From assembly GCA_965220985.1 (NCBI GenBank), contig OZ244854.1:3286001-3350000 (forward strand): a DNA stretch of 64,000 nt. Direction: 5' to 3'. The notes under the pieces were generated by a model. It did no database searches. It was not told the DNA's origin and saw nothing but the letters and a program-made list of their open reading frames with translations. Position 1 is the stretch's first letter; every line of letters begins with the position of its first letter. The position numbers and the translations under genes were made by a program. This document shows, piece after piece, positions 44,260-53,563 of this stretch. This stretch comes from JAPPHA01 sp965220985 (GTDB taxonomy: Bacteria > Pseudomonadota > Alphaproteobacteria > Rhodobacterales > Rhodobacteraceae).

Positions 44260-45039
44260 TTGCGTGTATTCGGAAAAATACTTGGGGGAATGATCGGCGG
44301 CGTTGTTGGCGGTCCACTCGGGATCTTGGTGGGCATGGCCCTCGGTCAAGTTGTCGATTCGGCCAGAGGAACCCTGAATGATGACGGACTTGACCGTGTT
44401 CGGGCAACTGATGATCGACCGCAGTCGCCAGAAGAACTGCAGTCGGTATTTGTCTTCGCATTCGTCACGCTCGCCGCGAAGCTGAGCAAGGTAGATGGCC
44501 GCGTCACACGCGACGAAGTCGACACCCTCAAGAAGGTATTCCCAATACCGAACGAGGCCTATTCAGAAGTCCGGCAGATTTTCAACGCGGCCAAGGCAGA
44601 TTCGCTGGGTTACGAGCCTTATGCCGAACAGATTCGCACGATCTTCTCGGGCAACCGCGATGTGCTGGAGAACTTCTTGGCTGGATTGCTCGCCATTGCA
44701 GTCGCCGACGGAGTTTACGGTGAGAGTGAGCGGGAGTTCCTTCAGGATGTGGCGCGAATTTTTGGATTCTCCCTTCAAGACTGGAAACGGATCGAAGGCA
44801 CCTATGTCAAAGAGGTCGAAGAAGCGGCCAACGACCCTTACGAAGTGCTCGGTGTCAGTCCAGCCGCGAGCGATTCTGAAGTGCGGAAAGCCTACATCAA
44901 GATCATCAAGGACTATCACCCAGATCGCCTCGAAGCGCAGGGGATACCGGACGAATTTCGAGACTTGGCGGCAAAGCGGACGACCGAAGCCAATGTCGCT
45001 TACGACACGATCAGGAATTCGCGTGGATTACCGCCTTGA
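44260..45039 (+). CDS. TerB-J domain protein (DjlA-like co-chaperone)
   Basis: About 259 residues. A Gly-rich hydrophobic N-terminus (FGKILGGMIGGVVGGPLGIL) looks like the glycine-zipper anchor of DjlA; residues about 55-170 are a TerB-like helical domain (FAFVTLAAKLSKVDGRVTRDE, then LLAIAVADGVYGESERE); residues about 192-259 form a J domain with the HPD motif in KDYHPDRLEAQ, for stimulating DnaK. TTG 44260 with GAGGAG nine bases upstream is preferred; ATG 44206 is an alternative. Its stop is 210 bases from the end of the convergent DprA-like gene. Confidence 0.85.
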   Translation: MRVFGKILGGMIGGVVGGPLGILVGMALGQVVDSARGTLNDDGLDRVRATDDRPQSPEELQSVFVFAFVTLAAKLSKVDGRVTRDEVDTLKKVFPIPNEAYSEVRQIFNAAKADSLGYEPYAEQIRTIFSGNRDVLENFLAGLLAIAVADGVYGESEREFLQDVARIFGFSLQDWKRIEGTYVKEVEEAANDPYEVLGVSPAASDSEVRKAYIKIIKDYHPDRLEAQGIPDEFRDLAAKRTTEANVAYDTIRNSRGLPP

Positions 45040-45249
45040 TTTTTGTTTGATCTGATCAAAGAGGGGCATTTCGATCATCCTAGCAAAAAGTTTGTCGTTG
45101 GGCCTCCATCAGGTTTTGTCAGGGTCACGATCTGACTCGTCGGCTTTTTCACGCCGCCCGCACGACAAACCATTAGTTCCATCGAGAAGTGAGGCCTGAC
45201 AACGCCAAATTCTCTATGCCACGGCGGCAATAATTCAGTATTCCGCAAC

Positions 45250-46539
45250 TCAACACTCATCGAACTTCATCTGTCGTACACTTGCGGTCGATTGATATCT
45301 GGCTGGCCTTGGGAACTTTTTGATCTTCCCTTCGGCTACGCCCTTTTTCAACCATCGATCAGCCTGCGATTTCACAATCCCGAACTTTTTCGCGATGTCA
45401 CCAGAACTGGCCGGAGCGTCTCCCACTCTTTCGTGGAGTCTGCTCAAGAAAAAAGAATAGAACTCGTCAATGTCGTCTTGGTCCTGACATGAATCAAGCA
45501 CAGGCTTGTTCGAATCCATGTCGTCGGAACGAGCCTCGACTGAACTGTCGTTCTCTCTCTGTTTTTCTTTCGCTTTAACCGGTTGTTCCTCGGCAACCAC
45601 GTCTTCCGCAACTGTCAATTTGGAAAGGCAGGCACTTGAAACAGTGTCCGTTTCCGGAAACCATCTCCCTCCCTTCTCGACCAGTTCTGCATTGCCTGAG
45701 TCTTCTCTTTCGGTGCGTTTGACCCACAAGGGAACCCATGAATACCTGATGTCTTCCCTGGCACCTTGCCACGTTCCTCCCTTGCCATGGGTGCTGCTGA
45801 CAACGACCGCGGCATCGGAAAGGCAATAAATGAACCGATTTCGGGCCATGGCATTTCCGACATTAAAGCCCGCTTCGGGATTGAACGGCGAAATCAAGAC
45901 CAAGTCGCCCGAGAGAATGTGCCGACGAAACTTCGCGGATGTTGCCGCCCGCAGTAGGCTGTTCGACAGGACTCCCACGACAGTGCCTTCGTCCTTGAGT
46001 GCACCTAGCATGGCACTCTCATCGATGCCCCGAGCACCGCCGGAAATGACAGAAAATCCCTGCTGCGCTGCGGCGGATCCAAGATCGGTCGCAAAAGCGA
46101 TGTCCTCTTCAACAGCGTTTCGAGAACCGACAACGGCGATGCCCTTGCCTCCGAGATGTCTCGTGTTGCCGCAACCAAAAAGAACCGGCGGGGATCCGTT
46201 TTTTAGTCGGCGTTTCAATTTTTCCGGGTACTCTGGGTCAGATCGAGTCATCACCCAGAGTCCGGCCCGTTGCCACCTTTCAAGTGCCAACCCAAGAGCA
46301 ACACCGCGACCGAGGAGCTGTTCAAGCCGCGAATGCGTTATGGATTGGTCTTCCCAACTTGACAAAGTGCCTTCTAGATCATTCTTGAGAAAAACCGACG
46401 GTTCTAGATCCTTTTCCTTGAGCCAAATCGCCATCTTGCCCCACTCGGTTGTGGACAGAGGCTTAGCACCCGAAGTGTCGTATTTTCCCAATGAAACCGT
46501 CAGGAGCATGACCGCATGAGCATGTTGGCTCAAATCCAT
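45250..46539 (-). CDS. DprA-like protein with C-terminal helix-turn-helix, paired with RecQ-PRTase
   Basis: A 429-residue protein. Residues about 95-300 are a DprA/Smf Rossmann-like domain: IAVVGSRNAVEEDI (strand 1), SVISGGARGIDESAML (the family hallmark), SPFNPEAGFNVGNAMARNR and the CLSDAAVVVSSTHGKGGT segment. Residues about 300-375 are a charged low-complexity linker; residues about 385-425 look like a winged helix (SGDIAKKFGIVKSQADRWLKKG). ATG 46539 follows the recQ-like stop by one base (TGAGATG), so the pair is translationally coupled. This is not the chromosomal dprA of transformation, which is usually near topA. ShosA-type antiphage proteins share this domain. Confidence 0.82.
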   Translation of the reverse strand: MDLSQHAHAVMLLTVSLGKYDTSGAKPLSTTEWGKMAIWLKEKDLEPSVFLKNDLEGTLSSWEDQSITHSRLEQLLGRGVALGLALERWQRAGLWVMTRSDPEYPEKLKRRLKNGSPPVLFGCGNTRHLGGKGIAVVGSRNAVEEDIAFATDLGSAAAQQGFSVISGGARGIDESAMLGALKDEGTVVGVLSNSLLRAATSAKFRRHILSGDLVLISPFNPEAGFNVGNAMARNRFIYCLSDAAVVVSSTHGKGGTWQGAREDIRYSWVPLWVKRTEREDSGNAELVEKGGRWFPETDTVSSACLSKLTVAEDVVAEEQPVKAKEKQRENDSSVEARSDDMDSNKPVLDSCQDQDDIDEFYSFFLSRLHERVGDAPASSGDIAKKFGIVKSQADRWLKKGVAEGKIKKFPRPARYQSTASVRQMKFDEC

Positions 46540-46540
46540 C

Positions 46541-48679
46541 TCACGCTCCCATATTCGATGTTGCAAGTGCCAACGGCCAGACTGGGCCACTACCGGATTC
46601 ACGCAGCAATGCAGCGACAACGGTCAACGTCCACCCGGAATCGACAACATCGTCAACCAAAAGGACCGGTGTCTCCCTCACATGATCCGCAATTGAGAAT
46701 ACACCGTCAAGATTGCGGCATTGATGAAATCGGTTCTGCTGTTCCTTTTGCGGCTTGTTATTCCTGACCTTTCTAACGATCGGGCTAAACGGCAAATCCA
46801 GTTCTCTCGCCAATCGAACGGCGAAGTCAGGGACAAGGTCTGGATGTTCTATCGACGGCACGCAAGTGACCCACCGCGGCCGCGGTTTGGGACACCATCT
46901 TTCAGTAATCATCTCTTCCACAGCCTCGACGAGTTCATCGCGGAAGCGGCCATCTTGCTTGTCGTTGGCGACGAAGCGTCCCCAACCTGCATCTCGCCAT
47001 CGCGAAAGGATACGTCCCGACTCGGCTCGTAACTCGGGCCGCAAATTGCCGCGAAATCCATACTTGGGAAACGACTCCGCTGCGACCTGAATATTGCATT
47101 TGAGCTCCAACTCAGAATGGCGGAGAAACCGAGTAGCCTTGATAGACAACTCGTGTGGATAAGATGGTTCGACTACAGGGCGACCGCAACAGGACGAACA
47201 TTTTCCGCACGGACGAGGAACAGCGTCATCGAGAAATTTGGCGAGGTACATCATCAGGCAACCGCGACCGTCAATGTATCCCTCAACCTCCGACCATTCG
47301 GATTCACGTTGTTCAGTCAATCTTCGAATCTTGTTGTGGTCCATCCGGTAGGGAACGGGAGTCCGGTGCCACATCTTGTTCATTTTGATGACAGGTGCAC
47401 GTTCTTCAACGGAAAGGAACTTGGTGACTTTTTCGATCTGACCGTATCTCAGATTGACCTCACGTTCCAATTGACGGACAGTCATTCCATCGCTCGTTTC
47501 CAAGGCACCAAGAATTTTCGCAACCCAAGACTCTTTCGGGAACGCACTTTGCCGGAAATACTCATGTATGCTGTTATCCTCGTTGCCGGTCAGCAGAATT
47601 CCGTAGGCTTGCTCAATTCCCCGACCGGCACGGCCGACTTGCTGATAGTAGGCGACGATCGAGCCGGGTGCCTGATAGTGAATCACGAAACCGAGGTCTG
47701 GTTTGTCATAACCCATGCCAAGAGCCGTTGTTGCAACCAGGGCCTTGATTTTGTTCTCGGACAACTGCTTTTCCAAGTGTTGACGATAAGTGTCAGAATT
47801 CTCGAATTCATCACTAACGACTCCGCTGTAGTATGCGCGAGCCGAAACGCCGTTTTGCGAAAGCCAGCCCGCGACGTTCTGCGCATCTCTCTTGGTCAAA
47901 GTGTAGATTATGCCTGTTCCAGGTAGAGATGGGACATGTCTTGCAAGCCACGCCAATCGAGCCGCCTGCGACGGCATGCGGAATGTCTGAAGTACAAGAC
48001 TTTTTCGCATCAAACTGCCGCGTTGTATGCCGATATCGCCAAGTTGGGCCTGTGTATCGTTGACGACGCGGTCATTGGCAGTCGCGGTCGTTCCGAGAAT
48101 CGGAACACTCCTCGGAATACGCTTCACCACATTGACCAGACGACGATAGTCTGGACGAAAATCGTGTCCCCAATCGGAAATACAATGAACCTCGTCCACC
48201 ACAAGCAAGCCAATTCGATTGGCAATGGGCATGAGATCATGTTCCACGAACTCATCGTTGGCCAAGCGTTCTGGGGAGATCAGCAGGACATCGACCTCGC
48301 CCTGCCGCATGGATCGCTTGATTTCGGGCCAGTCCTGCTGGTTCGTCGAGTTTATGGAAAGGGCGTTCAATCCCAGGCGCTCGGCTGCCTCAATCTGATT
48401 TCGCATCAACGCCAAGAGTGGTGAAATAATGAGTGTCGGGCCAGAGCTTCGGCCTCTAAGTATGCGTGTAGCAACAAAGTAGACAGAACTCTTGCCCCAA
48501 CCCGTTCGTTGGACGACAAGCAGACGTTCTCGTCGATTGACGAGCGCGTCAATAGCGTCCCACTGGCCGTCTCGAAATTGGCTGGATGGGTCACCTGTGG
48601 CCATTCTCAGTAGGCCAAGTGCGGAGGGGCGATCAACCATGTTTGCCTGTCCAGTTCTTTTGGCCTTGTCCGTAGTCAT
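46541..48679 (-). CDS. RecQ-like helicase fused to a C-terminal phosphoribosyltransferase domain
   Basis: A 712-residue protein. Residues 35-430 are a RecQ-type SF2 helicase: Walker A QRTGWGKSS (57-65), DEVH box (162-165), TTATA (197-201) and motif VI QQVGRAGRG. Residues 450-510 hold a zinc-binding cysteine set (Cys474, 491, 494, 497/498) as in RecQ. There is no HRDC domain. Residues about 575-712 are a type I phosphoribosyltransferase domain with the PRPP loop VLLVDDVVDSGWT (672-684). It is the first gene of a two-gene unit with the DprA-like protein. Housekeeping RecQ lacks the PRTase, so this looks like an accessory, probably defensive, helicase. Confidence 0.85.
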   Translation of the reverse strand: MTTDKAKRTGQANMVDRPSALGLLRMATGDPSSQFRDGQWDAIDALVNRRERLLVVQRTGWGKSSVYFVATRILRGRSSGPTLIISPLLALMRNQIEAAERLGLNALSINSTNQQDWPEIKRSMRQGEVDVLLISPERLANDEFVEHDLMPIANRIGLLVVDEVHCISDWGHDFRPDYRRLVNVVKRIPRSVPILGTTATANDRVVNDTQAQLGDIGIQRGSLMRKSLVLQTFRMPSQAARLAWLARHVPSLPGTGIIYTLTKRDAQNVAGWLSQNGVSARAYYSGVVSDEFENSDTYRQHLEKQLSENKIKALVATTALGMGYDKPDLGFVIHYQAPGSIVAYYQQVGRAGRGIEQAYGILLTGNEDNSIHEYFRQSAFPKESWVAKILGALETSDGMTVRQLEREVNLRYGQIEKVTKFLSVEERAPVIKMNKMWHRTPVPYRMDHNKIRRLTEQRESEWSEVEGYIDGRGCLMMYLAKFLDDAVPRPCGKCSSCCGRPVVEPSYPHELSIKATRFLRHSELELKCNIQVAAESFPKYGFRGNLRPELRAESGRILSRWRDAGWGRFVANDKQDGRFRDELVEAVEEMITERWCPKPRPRWVTCVPSIEHPDLVPDFAVRLARELDLPFSPIVRKVRNNKPQKEQQNRFHQCRNLDGVFSIADHVRETPVLLVDDVVDSGWTLTVVAALLRESGSGPVWPLALATSNMGA

Positions 48680-48972
48680 TGGCAGAATAATGAACCGTCA
48701 ACCTTTTCTCTTGCTTCCTCATACAAGGCTATCTTCTTCTCGTCACTGCCGCCTGCATCGGAAAGACGGCTCTTGTCGGGAAAGCAAAAGATGGAACGCA
48801 CCAAATCGTCTTGCCGACTTGGAAGACAACACTGGCAACGTCAATCTGGCTTATCAACATCCTTGAAGAGGTGATCGTCCTGCAACTGTTTCGCAACGGG
48901 GCGGAGCAATCGTAGATTATAGGGCGTCGGGATTCGGACCAAAAAACGGGTTGGGCCGGAAGCGACACAAGG

Positions 48973-49722
48973 TCAACACTCGCTATCAAAGTATGCCTCT
49001 GACGAAATCTCGACCAGGTCGAACAAACGGAGACGATACTGCTGTTCAATGCTAAGCGCTGCGATTGCTGACTTGACCGCGCGACGGTACGGTTCCGGGT
49101 CAGCCCGCTTGTGGGTCACATACGGCAACCCCGGATTCGGTCTGCTCCAAGCGACAACCCGCAATTGATCCAGGTTCGGGCATGACTGAACCCTTGAGAA
49201 AAGCTCCAGTGAAACCGCGTCGATTGCCGCAATGTCCGCCTGGCCAGCCGCCACCAGTTGAATCGATCGGTGGTGGGATCCGGATTGCACCATGCCACCG
49301 AATACAATTTTTTCGTCACGCGCAATGGTCATGGCAACCGCATGCCCGGACTGAGACACCTCGCTGTTGTAGGCAAGAATGGCGCCGTCGAACTCACGGA
49401 CCCGACGGCGCTTGTCGTCGTGGCGAGAGACAAACGCGCTTCGGGAGTAGCCGGGCCTGCAGCCGAACACCCCGTAATCCGGCGTCCCGATCAGCGTGAC
49501 ATGCTCGGCCAGATGCAGACGATAGGGCAGCCCGCAAATCTGGGAAAAATACAATTCGTCAAGGGGATGTCTTGGATTGTTGAACTCTTGAGAACCGAGG
49601 TTGTCTGGTGGGTCGAGCCCCTCTGCTTCAAGATCCCTCCGGATCAGTTCCCAAAACGCATTGTTGTCTTCGACCGTCTCCGGCACCATGTACATCGGCA
49701 GACTGGCAATCTTGCGCTTCAC
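48973..49722 (-). CDS. PhnD-like phosphate/phosphonate-binding protein without signal peptide
   Basis: A 249-residue protein with the type II periplasmic-binding fold of the PhnD group (Phosphonate-bd): SLPMYMVPETVEDNNAFWEL, FSQICGLPYRLHLAEHVTLIG, a central hinge with AILAYNSEVSQSGHA, and AAGQADIAAIDAVSLELF. There is no signal peptide, no lipobox and no permease or ATPase gene nearby, so it is not part of a standard importer. Its start overlaps the end of a TerB-like gene by four bases, so the two are coupled. A cytoplasmic sensor role is possible; the ligand is unknown. Confidence 0.75.
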   Translation of the reverse strand: MKRKIASLPMYMVPETVEDNNAFWELIRRDLEAEGLDPPDNLGSQEFNNPRHPLDELYFSQICGLPYRLHLAEHVTLIGTPDYGVFGCRPGYSRSAFVSRHDDKRRRVREFDGAILAYNSEVSQSGHAVAMTIARDEKIVFGGMVQSGSHHRSIQLVAAGQADIAAIDAVSLELFSRVQSCPNLDQLRVVAWSRPNPGLPYVTHKRADPEPYRRAVKSAIAALSIEQQYRLRLFDLVEISSEAYFDSEC

Positions 49723-50186
49723 GATGCGGGCGGCCCGTTTCCGAATGCGCGCGCGGCTCGTTGCCGCGCCAACCCGCTGTCACGGTCTGCAACACCAAGC
49801 AGATGAGTCACCAAGCGAAGAAATCCGTTTTCTTCGGCATCGCGGTTGTCGTCAGCGAGCACGACCGTCCACAGCGCAACGATGATCGCGGTTCTGTGTT
49901 CGTAAGGGACCGTCTGCTTGATCACGCGCGTGAACCTGACGGTGTCGGGCGCCTCCGACTCCAGTATTTCGGCCTCCTCGCGAATTTTTATCGACTCTTC
50001 GTCTGTCAGCGAGAAGCGTTCACGAAGCACGTGGTCAATGACATCCTGTTCGTGTTGCAGATAGTCGCCGTCGATGCGCGCGGCCCTGACCAGCAGCGCC
50101 GAAAGCGCCAGTCTCTCGTCGTCAGCAGAAATCTCCTGCGGCTCGGTTTCTTGAGCCGTGAACAGCTTGATGAGATCGGAGATCAT
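49719..50186 (-). CDS. TerB-like protein
   Basis: A 155-residue all-helical protein with a TerB domain: ALSALLVRAARIDGDYLQHEQDVIDHVL near residues 30-55 and IVALWTVVLADDNRDAEENGFL near 105-125; the acidic residues are a possible metal site. ATG 50186 is chosen because GGGAGGCAAGG lies just before it; ATG 50204 is possible. It lies 58 bases downstream of pyrG and overlaps the PhnD-like gene. TerB domains are linked to stress and metal response; here the partner is unusual. Confidence 0.78.
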   Translation of the reverse strand: MISDLIKLFTAQETEPQEISADDERLALSALLVRAARIDGDYLQHEQDVIDHVLRERFSLTDEESIKIREEAEILESEAPDTVRFTRVIKQTVPYEHRTAIIVALWTVVLADDNRDAEENGFLRLVTHLLGVADRDSGLARQRAARAFGNGPPAS

Positions 50187-50244
50187 CCTTGCCTCCCGAA
50201 GCATGTCCAGCCGTCTCGTCGACAGGGCATTCGAGCGGAGCCAA

Positions 50245-51897
50245 TCATACCAGCCGCGACTGTTCGACGGCGGCGCGGATGAAGTCCCTGAACAGCGGGT
50301 GGGGGTCAAATGGCCGGGACTTCAACTCGGGATGGAACTGGACACCGATGTACCAGGGATGCCCCTTCAGTTCGACGATCTCGGGCAAGCGCCCGTCAGG
50401 GGACATTCCGGAAAACACCATCCCGCAGGACTCCAGCTGGTCCCGATACGCGACATCCACCTCGTATCGATGGCGATGCCTCTCGGAAATCGATGTCGAA
50501 TTGTAGATGCCGGCGACCTGCGAGTCCGGCCCGATCACTGCATCATACGCACCGAGCCGCATGGTACCGCCCTTGTCGTCATCGATGGACCGCCTTAGCG
50601 TCTTGCTCCCCTTGATCCACTCCTTGAGGTGATAGATCACGGGCGCGATGTCCGTCGAGTTGTTCCCGCTCTCCGCCTCGAACTCTTCTGATCCCGCATC
50701 CGCAATGTTGCCGATGTTTCTCGCGGCTTCGATCACCGCAAGCTGCATGCCAAGACAGATCCCCAGGTAGGGAATCTTGCGTTCGCGGGCGAACTTCGCG
50801 GCCGCAATCATTCCATCGGTTCCACGCTTGCCAAATCCGCCGGGAACCAGAATTCCGTCAAATCCCACGAGGCTCGCCGACGCATCAGCGCCGTTTTCCA
50901 GCCGCTCTGCATCAAACCAGTCCAGGACAACCTTGACCCGGTTGCACATGCCGCCGTGAACAAGGGCTTCCGCAATGGATTTGTAGGCGTCCTCGAGGCG
51001 CGTGTATTTCCCAACAACAGCGATCTTGACCTGACCATCGTGGTTGTGAACCCTGTCCGACACGTCTTCCCATACGGAGAGATCCGGCCGCGGGCACGGC
51101 TCGATTCGAAAGGCGTCCAGAACGGCCTGATCCAGACCGGCTTTGTGGTAGGCGAGTGGCGCATCGTAGATCGACCCAAGATCGGGCGATCCGATGATCC
51201 ACTCGGGCCGAACATTGCAAAAAAGCGAAATCTTGCGCCGTTCACCTTCGGGCATTTCATGTTCAGAGCGGCAGACAAGCACGTGAGGAGCGATTCCGAT
51301 CGATCGGAGTTCCTTGACCGAGTGCTGTGTCGGCTTGGTTTTCAGTTCGCAGGAGGCAGAATTGTAAGGCAGCAAGGTCAAGTGCACGAAAATGCATTTT
51401 CCTTCCGGCTTGTCCTGGCTGAACTGCCGAATGGCCTCGAAGAAGGGCAGCCCCTCGATGTCACCCACCGTTCCGCCGATTTCGCACAGCATGAAATCGA
51501 CTTCATCCTCGCCAAGGGCAATGAATTTCTTGATCTCGTCAGTGACATGCGGGATCACCTGAATCGTCTTGCCGAGATAGTCGCCGCGTCGTTCCTTTTC
51601 GAGAACGTTCGAGTAGATCCGACCCGCCGAGACAGAATCCGACGACCGTGCCGACACGTGCGTGAACCGCTCGTAATGTCCAAGGTCGAGGTCAGTCTCG
51701 GCCCCGTCATCGGTGACATAAACCTCACCATGCTCGAATGGCGACATCGTGCCGGGATCGACATTGAGATAGGGATCGAGCTTTCGCAACCTGACGGTGT
51801 AACCGCGTGCCTTGAGCAGGGCACCCAAGGCCGCCGTGGTCAGTCCTTTGCCGAGAGAGGACACCACACCGCCTGTGATGAACACGAATCGCGCCAT
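50245..51897 (-). CDS. pyrG: CTP synthase
   Basis: A 550-residue enzyme that aminates UTP to CTP with ATP and glutamine. N-terminal synthase domain: FVFITGGVVSSLGKGLTTAALG with its P-loop, GTVGDIEGLPFFEAIRQ. C-terminal glutaminase: VPGGFGKRGTDGMI, nucleophile Cys in GICLGMQLAVIEAARN, and GVQFHPELKSRPF. Length is typical. It is downstream of secG on the same strand with a 284-base gap. Confidence 0.97.
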   Translation of the reverse strand: MARFVFITGGVVSSLGKGLTTAALGALLKARGYTVRLRKLDPYLNVDPGTMSPFEHGEVYVTDDGAETDLDLGHYERFTHVSARSSDSVSAGRIYSNVLEKERRGDYLGKTIQVIPHVTDEIKKFIALGEDEVDFMLCEIGGTVGDIEGLPFFEAIRQFSQDKPEGKCIFVHLTLLPYNSASCELKTKPTQHSVKELRSIGIAPHVLVCRSEHEMPEGERRKISLFCNVRPEWIIGSPDLGSIYDAPLAYHKAGLDQAVLDAFRIEPCPRPDLSVWEDVSDRVHNHDGQVKIAVVGKYTRLEDAYKSIAEALVHGGMCNRVKVVLDWFDAERLENGADASASLVGFDGILVPGGFGKRGTDGMIAAAKFARERKIPYLGICLGMQLAVIEAARNIGNIADAGSEEFEAESGNNSTDIAPVIYHLKEWIKGSKTLRRSIDDDKGGTMRLGAYDAVIGPDSQVAGIYNSTSISERHRHRYEVDVAYRDQLESCGMVFSGMSPDGRLPEIVELKGHPWYIGVQFHPELKSRPFDPHPLFRDFIRAAVEQSRLV

Positions 51898-52181
51898 ATT
51901 TTCCAGAGACCCCCGTTGTCAGGCCCGATCGAGAACCAAATTGGATCGGAATCACGCCTTGGTACGGGAGTCATTGATTAGCGGATTCGGTGGATCGCGA
52001 CAAGACAGCGAGACACTTCAAATCGCAGCGCCGGACGCCTTTCAGCGTGGATCGCCCGTGCTGTCATGATCGGAGCGGAAACGCCGCAAACTCGAGCTCG
52101 AGGCCCGATTGGCAGCGCTCAGTCAGTATCCGAGGATTCTCACCACCCTGTATTCCCACACCTGCGGCGGATGGTGAATGA
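51898..52181. other. Intergenic region between secG and pyrG
   Basis: About 284 bases, no supported gene; likely pyrG leader and promoter. Confidence 0.45.
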
Positions 52182-52538
52182 TCACTCCTGCTTTGGAGGA
52201 GTCGCCGGTGAGTCGGTCAGAATCGGTGGAAGGAGATCATCTCCCGCCAATGGACTCTCGGTGGCCTCGGACTCGGCAGGCACTTCACTTCCCAGTCGCT
52301 CCAGTACCGAGTCGGTCTCAGCCAACCGGGCTGCAAGAATGGTCAAAGTCATGCTGGTGACGAGGAAGGCCACCGCAAATGCCCATGTCACTTTCGACAA
52401 CGGGTTCGCCTGCGCGCGACCGGACATGGGATTGCCACCGCCGATCCCAAGCCCTCCACCTTCGGATCGTTGAAACAGGACGATCGCGATCAGGCACAAT
52501 GCAAGAATTAAATGTACAACCAGGACAACATTTTGCAT
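52182..52538 (-). CDS. secG: Protein translocase subunit SecG
   Basis: A 118-residue membrane protein with two helices (about residues 3-20 and 52-70) around the SecG loop FQRSEGGGLGIGGGNPM, followed by the ANPLSKVTW stretch. The acidic, proline-rich C-terminal tail is common in alphaproteobacterial SecG. It joins SecYE in the inner membrane. Position upstream of pyrG supports the call. Confidence 0.9.
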   Translation of the reverse strand: MQNVVLVVHLILALCLIAIVLFQRSEGGGLGIGGGNPMSGRAQANPLSKVTWAFAVAFLVTSMTLTILAARLAETDSVLERLGSEVPAESEATESPLAGDDLLPPILTDSPATPPKQE

Positions 52539-52848
52539 TGCCGGTGCGCTCCCGAAGATTGGTGTGGGACGGAAGTATCTAGTTGATCAGTGAACCCGTG
52601 TCGAGATCGATTGTTGCCGCAATCGCTTGTGCTCAACCAGCACCGATCATGCCTGATACCATGGGTCAGATGGTGAGAAATGTCTGCGTTTCAACCGAGA
52701 TGGCACACTTTGCCGTCGGAGTGCAACAAACAAGCTGGGTGTCACGAAGCTGATCTCCACGGCGAGATCGATGTGACTCGCAGGTGCTTCCTCCCGAGAA
52801 TTACAGCAACCGGGCAGAACAGGCGAAACCGCCAATGCACCGTCCCCG
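52539..52848. other. Intergenic region, no gene supported
   Basis: About 310 bases between the thioesterase gene and secG. A gene such as tpiA is often found upstream of secG in related bacteria; it is not here. Confidence 0.45.
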
Positions 52849-53307
52849 TCAGGTCGCCAACCGAATCATGCTTCCAAGCATGGTCGCGACGTGCTTCCCG
52901 GGTTTTCCGTCGTCAGGAACCGCGTATATATCGGCCGTGACGGTGCAGATCGTCCGCCCGAATCTGACAACTTGGCCTCGGGCAATGAGGGTCCGGCCAA
53001 CAGCGGGCGACAGCAGGTTCGTCTTCATCTCGATCGTCAGGACCGATTCGTCAGGAGACATCAGCGACAAGGCCGAGAATCCTGCTGCCGAATCACCGAT
53101 GCTCCAACCGAGACCTGCATGCGGATATCCATCCTGCTGCGAAAACGCTTCGGATATCGGCGCCTTGATCAAGACCTTGCCAGGTTTGATGCTGACCAAG
53201 GACGCACCGAGCGTTGTCATCAGCCCCTGGCGATCGAATCCGAGCCGAACCTTCTGCTCGTAATCAGGATCGAGCGGCTGAAACACGGGATCTGCATTTG
53301 AATTCAT
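52849..53307 (-). CDS. PaaI-family hotdog thioesterase-like protein
   Basis: A 152-residue hotdog-fold protein: GASLVSIKPGKVLIKAPIS, then QQDGYPHAGLGWSIGDSAAGFSALS (catalytic helix region with a His-x-Gly) and EMKTNLLSPAVGRTLIARGQVVRFGRT. ATG 53307 has GGTGGA ten bases upstream; ATG 53316 is possible. Expected to hydrolyse acyl-CoA or aryl-CoA thioesters; the substrate is unknown. It is divergent from purA across about 256 bases. Confidence 0.85.
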   Translation of the reverse strand: MNSNADPVFQPLDPDYEQKVRLGFDRQGLMTTLGASLVSIKPGKVLIKAPISEAFSQQDGYPHAGLGWSIGDSAAGFSALSLMSPDESVLTIEMKTNLLSPAVGRTLIARGQVVRFGRTICTVTADIYAVPDDGKPGKHVATMLGSMIRLAT

Positions 53308-53563
53308 CGGTTGCATATCCACCAAATTCCCACCGATGCCAACCCTTGCCCGGGCATGCGGCCACTTGCACGACTGAATGTGTCACGCGGACCGCAGTGG
53401 GCGTGCAACGGTTCCTGAAGGAGCCCCGAACACGCGTTGCTCCCTGGCAATTCGTCGACGTCAGGCGGTCAGATGGTTTTCAACCTGCCAATTCCCGGCT
53501 TCAAGGTTCGCATCACGCACACTATATGTCTCTCGTGAATGGCGCATGCTCGGAAAGTGAAAA

